Of a stretch of 50,237 nucleotides of DNA, positions 26,007 through 33,475 are shown in pieces. The stretch's first letter is position 1, and each line of letters starts with the position of its first letter. Below the pieces are notes generated by a model. That model worked only from the letters and a program-made list of their open reading frames with translations. It did no database searches and was not told where the DNA came from. Made by a program: the position numbers and the translations under genes. This DNA is from Methanocella_A sp964548585 (GTDB taxonomy: Archaea > Halobacteriota > Methanocellia > Methanocellales > Methanocellaceae): the NCBI GenBank assembly GCA_964548585.1, contig CAZJRS010000015.1, positions 1 to 50,237 on the forward strand, given 5' to 3'.

Positions 26007-26819
26007 ATGTTTTCGAGGGGATTGAGTGTACGTCTCGGCGATCTGGGGTATTTTAACAAGCAGCCGGGACTACTGTTGAGGTCCCTGCTGTCGGTCGATG
26101 TGCTGGTACCGCTGATGGCGATGACCATCGTCGTTCTCATCAAGCCTGCCAGGGCTACTGCAGTCGGATTGCTGATCCTGGCATCTTCGCCGGCCGCCCC
26201 TCTGGTGTTGAAAAAAATATCGAAGGCAGGCGGAAGCCATGAGTATGCTATGAGCCTTCACGTGGTGCTGGCATTGCTCGCAGTGGTCACAACGCCCCTC
26301 ACGTTAGCACTTTTGTCCAGCCTGGCGGGCTATCAGCTGGATGTCAGCCCGCTTGCGGTGGCGGGCCGGGTCGGGGCCTCTATCCTTCTGCCGATCATGG
26401 CCGGCATTTTTTTCGGGTGGCTGTTCCCGGCGCTGGCCCGGTATATGATCTGGCCGTTGGAGGCTTTGTCAAACATAACCTTGATCCTGGTTGTGGCCGT
26501 CGTCCTGCTGTCGACTTATCACTTCCTGCTAATGCTGGATATCCGGTCATATGTCGCCATAGCACTGATGATTACCGGGGCACTCGCCGCTGGCCACTGG
26601 ATGGCCGCTGGTCAGCCGGAAGAGCGGACCACACTGGCCCTCGAATGTGCGTCGCGGAACGTCGGGCTATCGCTGCTGATCGCTTCAGCCTATGCACCTT
26701 TTGAGAAAGCCCTGCTAGTATTAGTGCCATACATCATCACTTCGGCCATCATAGGCCTGATCTACGTCAGGTATCGGAAAATGACGCATGGCATGGCCAA
26801 CCGTCCCGATCTAAAATAA
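26007..26819 (+). CDS. BASS-family (bile acid:sodium symporter) transporter, N-terminus uncertain
   Basis: A 270-residue membrane protein with eight or nine helices. The N-terminal MFSRGLSVRLGDL corresponds to the FxMGLSL motif after helix 1 in BASS transporters, and ASSPAAPLVLKKI, ALECASRNVGLSLLIAS and the final helix fit the rest of the fold. The family couples Na+ to uptake of organic anions such as pantoate, pyruvate or bile acids. The usual length is about 300-330, so helix 1 seems to be missing. In-frame sequence upstream (VTLLIIQAGAGVSIVAY) looks like that helix, but no start codon precedes it before a TAG near 25929. A frameshift, a rare start or a truncation are all possible. Confidence 0.7.
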   Translation: MFSRGLSVRLGDLGYFNKQPGLLLRSLLSVDVLVPLMAMTIVVLIKPARATAVGLLILASSPAAPLVLKKISKAGGSHEYAMSLHVVLALLAVVTTPLTLALLSSLAGYQLDVSPLAVAGRVGASILLPIMAGIFFGWLFPALARYMIWPLEALSNITLILVVAVVLLSTYHFLLMLDIRSYVAIALMITGALAAGHWMAAGQPEERTTLALECASRNVGLSLLIASAYAPFEKALLVLVPYIITSAIIGLIYVRYRKMTHGMANRPDLK

Positions 26820-26834
26820 GAAGAACTATGACGG

Positions 26835-26852
26835 ATAGGATCGGCAGATCCT
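26835..26852. terminator. Bidirectional hairpin between convergent genes
   Basis: TAGGATC (26835-26841) and GATCCTA (26846-26852) form a perfect 7-bp stem around GGCA, midway between the ends of the BASS and DUF202 genes. No strong T run follows, so the terminator role is tentative. Confidence 0.45.
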
Positions 26853-26861
26853 ACCGGCAGA

Positions 26862-27254
26862 TCATATCGGCCCGATGTTGTACAGCAGGTTGATCAGCGC
26901 AAGAACACCGATCAGCGAAATGAGCACCGCCGCCAGCAGTGCAGTCGATAGGGGAAACTTCACGTTCATCTCCTGGCTCAGCCATCGCTGGTACAGCAGG
27001 TATTCGACGATGGCCATGGCCAGGAGGAAGGTGCCCATCCCGACCAGCGCCAGCCCGAGGTTGCGTGGACCGTGCATGGGGAGCTCGCCGGAGAGAAGGT
27101 TTGACTGGCGCATGTACATGAAAAATTTGTAGATGGTGAAGCCGAAGCTGATCATTGACACAGATGTGCGTATCCATGCCATCAGGGTGCGATCAGCTGC
27201 GAGGCGGGTGCGCTGGTAGCCGAGATCGGGCGACCTACCTTCCTGCGGGCTCAC
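26862..27254 (-). CDS. DUF202 membrane protein (YidH-like)
   Basis: 130 residues. The motif RTRLAADRTLMAWIRTSVSMISFGFTIYKFF is the DUF202 signature. Three transmembrane helices follow the pattern of the family (about 27-47, 67-88, 104-125). Function is not established. The start is GTG 27254, with GGAGGAAG a few bases upstream. It lies downstream of and on the same strand as the arylsulfatase gene (172 bp), so it may belong to the sulfatase operon. Confidence 0.88.
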   Translation of the reverse strand: MSPQEGRSPDLGYQRTRLAADRTLMAWIRTSVSMISFGFTIYKFFMYMRQSNLLSGELPMHGPRNLGLALVGMGTFLLAMAIVEYLLYQRWLSQEMNVKFPLSTALLAAVLISLIGVLALINLLYNIGPI

Positions 27255-27312
27255 TGGCTTCCTCCACTTCCTGCTGCAGGAATAGCACCAGCGCTGTGAT
27301 TGGTTTTACCAT
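27235..27312 (-). CDS. Possible 25-residue ORF overlapping the DUF202 start
   Basis: ATG 27312 is preceded by GGAG with good spacing and opens a frame of 25 codons (MVKPITALVLFLQQEVEEAS...), ending at 27235 inside the first codons of DUF202. It has a short hydrophobic segment and then an acidic segment. It could be a leader peptide coupling translation into DUF202, or a real microprotein. Evidence is only the ribosome-binding site and the position. Confidence 0.3.
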   Translation of the reverse strand: MVKPITALVLFLQQEVEEASEPAGR

Positions 27313-27426
27313 GTCTTCATCTCCGGGATCTATTGGCGCCATTCCCCGGACATATCACGTTCCAATTCATCATATCCGGGCTATCGATGATGGCCTCGCC
27401 CCCTCGCGGCGGGACCGTGTAGCGTC

Positions 27427-28932
27427 TCAGTCACCGCCCGGCTTCTTCAGCTGTTCGCTGGCCTGCTCAACCGTGAAGCTCGCCGCTTTCTGTCGTGGCG
27501 GGAAGTCCTTGAACGTGGCCATAAACTCTGCCACAGCCTTCTGTGCAGGTACGACCAGGTAGGCGTGGGAGATCAGCCAATCGTAGTACGTGTTCGAGGT
27601 AGTATCCGCGAACTCGAAGGGATCGGTACGCAGGTTGAACATCTTCGGCAATCGCAGGCGGACGAACGGCTCGGCCCAGACTGCCAGCGTTCCCTGGCAA
27701 CGCTGTTCCAGGAAGACGAGTTTCCAGTTGTCGTAGCGGAGGGCGAACAAATCCCCGTCGTCCGAGAAGTAGAAGAATGCGTTGCGTGGCCACTTCTTAT
27801 CTTTGCCGGTAAAGTAGGGCAGGAGGTTGTATCCATCGATGCGCACTTTAAAAGTCTTTTTGCCCGCCTTGTGGCCTTTCAGCAGCTTTTTCACGATGTC
27901 GGGCTCGCCTGCGGCCGCCAGGAAGGTAGGCAGCCAGTCATGGTGGCTGACGATCTCGTTGCAGACGCTGCCGGGCTTGATCACCCCGGGCCAGCGTATC
28001 AGTAATGGCACACGAAAGGCGCCCTCCCAGCATGTATTCTTCTCGCTGCGGAACGGGGTCGTGGCGCCGTCTGGCCAGGAGTTGCTGTGCGGACCGTTAT
28101 CGGTGCTGTACATGACGATGGTGTTATCTGCGATGTCGAGATCGTCCAGCAGCTTGAGCAGCTGTCCCACACACCAGTCATGATAGATCATGGCATCGTG
28201 ATATTCGGATTGCCACAGCCCGGACTTGCCCAGGTAATCGGGCCGGGCATGGGTGCGGAAGTGCATGTGCGTCGTGTTAAACCACACGAAGAAAGGCACT
28301 CCTGCCTTATCCTGCCGCTTGATGAAGTCTTTTGTCGCATCGAGGAACTCCTCGTCGACAGACTCCATGCGCTTCTTCGTGAGCGGGCCGGTATCTTCTA
28401 TCTTCTGGCCCCCGTCCGGCTTCGCCTTGCAGCGCAGCACGCCCCGGGGCCCGAAGTTCTTCCGGAAGTTAGGGTATAGATTTTCCGGGGGATAGTCCCG
28501 CTCTTCGGGCTCTTCCTCCGCGTTCAGGTGGTACAGGTTGCCGAAGAATTCGTCGAACCCATGTACTGTGGGCAGGAACTCATCCCGGTCCCCAAAGTGG
28601 TTCTTGCCGAACTGGCCCGTAGCATATCCCAGCGGTTTCAGTAATTCGGCGATGGTCGGGTCCTCTGCCCGCAAGCCAGTGTCAGCGCCGGGCATCCCCA
28701 CCTTACTTAAGCCGGTGCGGTACACGCTCTGGCCGGTGATGAACGCCGCCCGGCCTGCCGTACAGCTCTGTTCGCCGTAGCTGTCTGTGAACAGCATGCC
28801 TTCCTGGCCGATGCGGTCGATGTTCGGCGTACGGTAGCCCATCAGTCCTTTAGAGTAGATGCTGAGGTTCGTGATACCTATGTCGTCGCCCCAGATCACC
28901 AGTATGTTGGGTTTTGTTTCTTTCTTTGCCAT
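27427..28932 (-). CDS. Arylsulfatase (type I, formylglycine-dependent)
   Basis: A 501-residue sulfatase that would hydrolyse sulfate esters. Metal-binding aspartates are at D16-D17 (WGDDIG), the catalytic motif is C57-T-A-G-R61 (CxAxR), and later metal residues lie in STDNGPH. Cys57 must be converted to formylglycine. The gene directly downstream of the maturase (18 bp gap, same strand) indicates that the two work together. There is no signal peptide, so the enzyme acts inside the cell, as is normal for substrates of the anaerobic maturase. Sulfatases are rare in methanogens and this pair is typical of anaerobic bacteria, so acquisition by transfer is likely. Confidence 0.93.
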   Translation of the reverse strand: MAKKETKPNILVIWGDDIGITNLSIYSKGLMGYRTPNIDRIGQEGMLFTDSYGEQSCTAGRAAFITGQSVYRTGLSKVGMPGADTGLRAEDPTIAELLKPLGYATGQFGKNHFGDRDEFLPTVHGFDEFFGNLYHLNAEEEPEERDYPPENLYPNFRKNFGPRGVLRCKAKPDGGQKIEDTGPLTKKRMESVDEEFLDATKDFIKRQDKAGVPFFVWFNTTHMHFRTHARPDYLGKSGLWQSEYHDAMIYHDWCVGQLLKLLDDLDIADNTIVMYSTDNGPHSNSWPDGATTPFRSEKNTCWEGAFRVPLLIRWPGVIKPGSVCNEIVSHHDWLPTFLAAAGEPDIVKKLLKGHKAGKKTFKVRIDGYNLLPYFTGKDKKWPRNAFFYFSDDGDLFALRYDNWKLVFLEQRCQGTLAVWAEPFVRLRLPKMFNLRTDPFEFADTTSNTYYDWLISHAYLVVPAQKAVAEFMATFKDFPPRQKAASFTVEQASEQLKKPGGD

Positions 28933-28950
28933 CTCAAATCACCTTTATAT

Positions 28951-30168
28951 CTACGGGGGATGAGCGTCATGAGCCGGAGCTGCCAGGATGTGCCGGCCTT
29001 TATCAGTGGACTGTATTTGCATGATGTCGCCGGCAGGCCGGCCTTGCTGCAGCAGCGCTGCCATTACGTTCATGTGCTTTTCCGTGTGCCGGAAAAATGC
29101 CTTCAGCCCCGGACAGAGCCAGTTGAGCCCCGGCTCTCCGTCCGGCATGCTCAGGACCCGGTTTTTCGGGCACTCTCCGTGGCAGGTGAAAAGGTATTGG
29201 CACTGCTTACAGTATTTCGGCAACGTATCCGACTTGGCACGCCCAAAGCGCTGCTGCTTCTCCGAGCCCACCAGATCGGCCAGCTGCGTCTCCGTGATGT
29301 TTCCAAGCAGGTGGGCCGGCTCCACGAAGTGGTCACACGAGTACACGTCTCCGTTGTGCTCGAGGGCAACTCCGTCGCCGCAGGTCGGTCGTAGCACGCA
29401 CAGGGAAGACTGGCCCCGCAGGTAGGCCGCCAGTACACCGTCGAAGAAGAGGACGAACATCTGTCCGACGTCCCGGCTGACCCACTCGTCGAAAATATCG
29501 ATCAGGAACCGGCCGTACTGCTCCGGCCGGACGGAGCGGTTCGTCACATAGCTGCTGGTGGTATCCACTTCGACGATCGGGATGAACTGCAGGAAAGGCG
29601 TTTTCAGCTCATCGCGGAAGAACCGGTATACCTCCGTCGGGTGCTGGCTGTTCGCAGCGTTCACCGTGCACAGGATGTTGAACTCGACCCTGTGCTTCTG
29701 CATGAGCTTCGCCGCACGTATCACCCTGTTAAAGACAGAACCTCCTGTTTTATCGTGCCGGTAGGCGTCGTGCAGGTGCTTCGGGCCATCCAGACTGAGC
29801 CCGACCAGGAAATGGTTCTCCCGCAGGAACCGGCACCACTTCGCGTCGAGCAGGACGCCGTTGGTCTGCAGCGTGTTCTCGATCTGCATGCCAGGCCGGG
29901 CATATTTCTTTTCGATTTCCACCACCTGCCGGAAGAAGTCGAGGCCCATCAGTGTCGGCTCGCCACCCTGCCAGGCGATCGTCACCCGCGGCGCCCGGTG
30001 GGCTTCGATGGTCTGGCGGATATACCGTTCCATCACTTCGTCGGACATTCTAAAACTGCTACCCGGGTAGAGCTCTTCTTTTTTCAGGAAGAAGCAATAG
30101 TCACAGCTCAGGTTACACTTTGCCCCGGTCGGCTTGGCCATGACGTGGAAAGCGGACCCGGGAGTCAT
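28951..30168 (-). CDS. Anaerobic sulfatase-maturating enzyme (radical SAM, SPASM)
   Basis: 405 residues. The radical SAM cluster motif is C18-NLS-C22-DY-C25, followed by the GGEP motif (AWQGGEPTLMG). The C-terminal SPASM cysteines appear as CGDGVALEHNGDVYSCDHF and CKQCQYLFTCHGECPKNR, binding two auxiliary [4Fe-4S] clusters. These features define anSME, which oxidises the sulfatase active-site Cys or Ser to formylglycine without oxygen. Its target is surely the arylsulfatase 18 bp downstream, whose motif has Cys. It is the first gene of the probable operon 30168-26862. Confidence 0.93.
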   Translation of the reverse strand: MTPGSAFHVMAKPTGAKCNLSCDYCFFLKKEELYPGSSFRMSDEVMERYIRQTIEAHRAPRVTIAWQGGEPTLMGLDFFRQVVEIEKKYARPGMQIENTLQTNGVLLDAKWCRFLRENHFLVGLSLDGPKHLHDAYRHDKTGGSVFNRVIRAAKLMQKHRVEFNILCTVNAANSQHPTEVYRFFRDELKTPFLQFIPIVEVDTTSSYVTNRSVRPEQYGRFLIDIFDEWVSRDVGQMFVLFFDGVLAAYLRGQSSLCVLRPTCGDGVALEHNGDVYSCDHFVEPAHLLGNITETQLADLVGSEKQQRFGRAKSDTLPKYCKQCQYLFTCHGECPKNRVLSMPDGEPGLNWLCPGLKAFFRHTEKHMNVMAALLQQGRPAGDIMQIQSTDKGRHILAAPAHDAHPP

Positions 30169-30317
30169 AAGTATCCGACCTCAGTTCTTGTCAGATATCC
30201 TCCCACCTGCAAAATATTCGAAGCTCAACGCCGGACGTGCTGTCCGCAATCGAGACCATGTTAATATCGGCCGCTTAAAATGAAATACTGATACCTGAAA
30301 AAGCCGGAAAAAAGTTC

Positions 30318-30968
30318 TTACAGGCGTGATCCGGCGATGACGTAAGCCTCTTTTTTCTCCGGCTTGATCACCTGCACTATGTCCAGCCCTTTGAGCGATA
30401 GAAGTTTTAAAAAGGGCTCGATGTCCGTGATTTTATCCAGCTTCAACACCTGGAGCACCCGCCCTCCTGGTTTTAGTAAAGGCAAAAATCGGGATACTAT
30501 CTCGATCGATACCGACGGCTCTACCGTCATGTCATTCAGGATCACGTCTATCTCTCCCAGGGTGGAAACATCCATTGTGAACGCATCGCCGAAAACGACA
30601 TTTACATTCGAGTAATCTTCGGTGACCTGCTCCAACGGCTCCCTAAAATCTTCACTGTACTCGATGCCGACTATCTCGCCTGCTATCCCGGCTGCGTAGA
30701 TCAAAAAGCCACCGGCACTGGAGCCTATATCTAGTACCCTGTCCCCGGGCCGTAGTATGCCAGACTCTTCCTGTATGCCCTTCAGCTTAAAGTAGCCTTC
30801 CGGCCGGTCCTCTTCCGCAATCTCTATGGTGGCGCCGGGTTTCACTTGTTTTGCGGGCTTGGTGATGATCTCTCCGTTCATCTTCACCAGGCCACGGTGA
30901 ATGTATCTCTTGGCACGGTTTCGCGATGCTAATAAACCTTCGGAAACCAGGTATTCGTCGATTCTCAT
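30318..30968 (-). CDS. S4-domain RNA 2'-O-methyltransferase, TlyA/FtsJ-like
   Basis: 216 residues. An N-terminal S4 RNA-binding domain (MRIDEYLVSEGLLASRNRAKRYI, then the V-N-G-E and KPGATIEI strands, about 1-55) is fused to an FtsJ-type methyltransferase (VLDIGSSAGGF motif I at about 80, VILNDMT, KPGGRVLQVLK). This is the TlyA layout; bacterial TlyA methylates ribose in rRNA. The protein is shorter than TlyA (about 270), so it is an archaeal variant and the rRNA target is unknown. Its ATG overlaps the stop of a short upstream reading frame (ATGA). Confidence 0.85.
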   Translation of the reverse strand: MRIDEYLVSEGLLASRNRAKRYIHRGLVKMNGEIITKPAKQVKPGATIEIAEEDRPEGYFKLKGIQEESGILRPGDRVLDIGSSAGGFLIYAAGIAGEIVGIEYSEDFREPLEQVTEDYSNVNVVFGDAFTMDVSTLGEIDVILNDMTVEPSVSIEIVSRFLPLLKPGGRVLQVLKLDKITDIEPFLKLLSLKGLDIVQVIKPEKKEAYVIAGSRL

Positions 30969-31111
30969 GTGCGCTTGTCCCTCGGGGTCAACTTCAGCTC
31001 TTTCCAGGCTTGTATTGCATCCCGTATCGTCTTACCCTCGCTGTTGGCGAGGTATTGTCTCACGAACGGGTTATACTCGAACTGATTGAATAGGCTATCC
31101 GGTGATAAATG
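30965..31111 (-). pseudogene. C-terminal fragment of a DUF6434-like protein upstream of the TlyA-like gene
   Basis: On the minus strand, an uninterrupted frame reads LFNQFEYNPFVRQYLANSEG and KTIRDAIQAWKELKL, ending TPRDKRT. This closely resembles the conserved C-terminus of SAP-domain/DUF6434 proteins (pattern FEYNQFTRDFF...GK-REDAI-AWK). An in-frame stop precedes residue 1 and no ATG is present; only a GTG at 31063 could start a 32-residue product. The end overlaps the TlyA-like start as ATGA. It is either a truncated remnant or a microprotein translated into the next gene. The rest of the gap 31112-31562 holds the gyrB promoter and leader. Confidence 0.5.
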
Positions 31112-31410
31112 TTATTGCATGGCTTCGCGACAGTATTTTTAAGAAAGATATGATCTCAAACGTTTTTCGAGTAAACGCCCGGTGATCATATGCTTAATCA
31201 ATATTCTTCCTTTCACTTGTGGCTTCAGGTATACTGCGTCGATATTGGCAGTGAGTAAATTTCAACATACTGTAGAAAATGGTATTACGACGCACCAGAT
31301 TGACATATGCGGGATTTTCCAGAGATTCATTCGACAAATGTCGATATTTTAATTAAAGGGGCATCAAATGGCCTTATACGGACGAGTCCATGTTTCAATG
31401 GTACAAATAA

Positions 31411-31508
31411 ATATATAAGCTATGTGGGAGTATAAATCGTCAGTTAAAATGAAGTATTCAAACGGGCTTAATGCTTGTTCATTTCAAGCTCTTGTTAACG
31501 GTTTGAAT
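31411..31508 (+). promoter_or_regulatory. gyrB promoter and structured leader
   Basis: TATA element ATATATAAG (31411-31419) predicts a transcript start near 31440 and a leader of about 120 nt. In it, ATTCAAAC (31456-31463) pairs perfectly with GTTTGAAT (31501-31508), and inside that GGGCTT (31464-31469) pairs with AAGCTC (31486-31491), allowing one G-U pair. The structure could modulate gyrase expression; this is inference. Confidence 0.4.
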
Positions 31509-31562
31509 CTCATCTGAAATCCAAAGTGATTTTTTTAAAAATAACGTGAGGAATAGCACACA

Positions 31563-33470
31563 ATGTCAAACGAACTCCCGGCAAAAACTTATGACGCTTC
31601 GAGCATCCAGGTGCTCGAGGGCCTTGAGGCCGTAAGGAAAAGGCCTAGCATGTATATAGGCTCAACGGATTACAAGGGCCTGCATCACCTGGTATACGAA
31701 GTGGTCGATAACAGCATCGACGAAGCGCTGGCCGGATATTGCAATAACATCGACGTTACTATCAATTCGAACGGCAGCGTTACCGTGATTGATGACGGCA
31801 GAGGCATACCTGTAGAGATCGTCGAGAAATACAAGAAGCCAGCGCTTGAGATCGTCATGACCATGCTCCACGCGGGCGGCAAGTTCGATAACCAGACCTA
31901 CAAGGTGTCCGGCGGCCTGCACGGCGTAGGCGTTTCCGTGGTTAATGCGCTTTCCGATTACCTTGATGTTGAGGTATATCGTGACAACAAACTGTATTAC
32001 CAGCGTTTCGAGAAGGGCAAGCCAGTGGCTGAAGTCAAAGTCATCGGCGAATCCATCCACACGGGCACTAAGATCACTTTCAAGCCCGATAAGTCTATTT
32101 TCGAGACTCTTGATTTCCAGTTTGATATTCTGGCTAACCGGCTCAGAGAACTTGCATACCTAAACAAGGGCATTAAAATCACGCTCGCTGATAAAAATAT
32201 TGACAAGAGCGTAGAGTTCCACTTCGAGGGCGGTATCGTCCAGTTTATCGAGTACCTGAACCAGGACAAGACCGTGCTGCACTCAAGGCCGATCTACTTC
32301 GAGAGAGAAAAGGATACCACGAAAGTAGAGATCGCCATGCAGTATAACGATGGCTACAACGAGATCGTCCTGGCATTCGCCAACAACATCAATACTCACG
32401 AAGGTGGCACTCACCTGAGCGGGTTCCGCGCAGCGTTGACCCGGACGGTCAATGATTATGCTAAGAAGAATGGCCTGGTAAAGGGCGAAATGATGCTCAC
32501 CGGCGAAGATATCCGGGAAGGGCTTACCGCCATCATCAGTGTCAAGCTGACCAATCCGCAGTTCGAGGGCCAGACGAAGACCAAGCTGGGCAACAGCGAC
32601 GTCAAGGGCATCACTGAATCGATGGTCTCGGACGGGCTGAACGATTACCTGGAGGAGAACCCGGCCGAAGCCCGCAAGATCATTGATAAGACTGTACAGG
32701 CGTTCCAGGCCAGAGAAGCGGCCCGGAAAGCCAGGGAACTCACCCGCCGGAAGTCCGCCCTGGAGGGCAGCGCCCTTCCCGGTAAGCTGGCCGATTGCTC
32801 CGAGCGTGACCCGAGCAAGTGCGAGCTGTACATCGTCGAAGGAGACTCTGCAGGCGGCTCGGCTAAGCAAGGCAGAAACCGTCGTTACCAGGCAATATTA
32901 CCGCTGCGAGGTAAGATCCTGAACGTCGAGAAAGCCCGGCTAAACAAGATCCTCGAGAGCGCCGAAATCAGGACATTGATCACGGCGCTGGGCACCAGCG
33001 TAGGCGAGGATTTCGTTTTAGACAAAGCCAGGTACCACAAGCTGATCCTGATGACCGATGCAGACGTAGACGGCGCACACATTCGGACGCTGCTTCTCAC
33101 GTTCTTCTATCGCTACATGCAGCCGCTGGTCGAAGCAGGCTACGTATACATCGCCCAGCCACCTCTCTACCGGATCAAGAAGGGCAAGGAAGAGCGATAT
33201 GTGTACAGCGATAAGGAACTGGCCACGACACTCGATGAGATCGGCCGGGCAAACGCAGGTATCCAGCGCTACAAGGGTCTGGGTGAAATGAACCCCGAGC
33301 AGCTGTGGTCAACGACCATGGACCCGGATACCCGGACCATGTACCACGTCACGATGGAGGACATCGTCGAGGCTGACCGGACTTTTACCTTACTCATGGG
33401 CGACAAAGTAGAGCCAAGACGGGATTTCATCATCACGAACGCTAAATTCGTCAAAAACCTGGATGTGTGA
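31563..33470 (+). CDS. gyrB: DNA gyrase subunit B
   Basis: 635 residues, the compact form without the long bacterial insert. The N-terminal GHKL ATPase has EVVDNSIDEALAG, DDGRGIPV and GGLHGVGVSVVNALS. The transducer has QLTGEDI-like (MLTGEDIREGL). The TOPRIM domain has EGDSAGGSAKQGRNRRYQA, with DADVDGAHI for Mg2+. The end, QRYKGLGEMNPEQLW, is diagnostic. With GyrA it introduces negative supercoils using ATP. Euryarchaea acquired gyrase from bacteria. ATG 31563 follows GTGAGG eleven bases upstream. gyrA begins a few bases after its stop. Confidence 0.98.
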   Translation: MSNELPAKTYDASSIQVLEGLEAVRKRPSMYIGSTDYKGLHHLVYEVVDNSIDEALAGYCNNIDVTINSNGSVTVIDDGRGIPVEIVEKYKKPALEIVMTMLHAGGKFDNQTYKVSGGLHGVGVSVVNALSDYLDVEVYRDNKLYYQRFEKGKPVAEVKVIGESIHTGTKITFKPDKSIFETLDFQFDILANRLRELAYLNKGIKITLADKNIDKSVEFHFEGGIVQFIEYLNQDKTVLHSRPIYFEREKDTTKVEIAMQYNDGYNEIVLAFANNINTHEGGTHLSGFRAALTRTVNDYAKKNGLVKGEMMLTGEDIREGLTAIISVKLTNPQFEGQTKTKLGNSDVKGITESMVSDGLNDYLEENPAEARKIIDKTVQAFQAREAARKARELTRRKSALEGSALPGKLADCSERDPSKCELYIVEGDSAGGSAKQGRNRRYQAILPLRGKILNVEKARLNKILESAEIRTLITALGTSVGEDFVLDKARYHKLILMTDADVDGAHIRTLLLTFFYRYMQPLVEAGYVYIAQPPLYRIKKGKEERYVYSDKELATTLDEIGRANAGIQRYKGLGEMNPEQLWSTTMDPDTRTMYHVTMEDIVEADRTFTLLMGDKVEPRRDFIITNAKFVKNLDV

Positions 33471-33475
33471 TTGAG

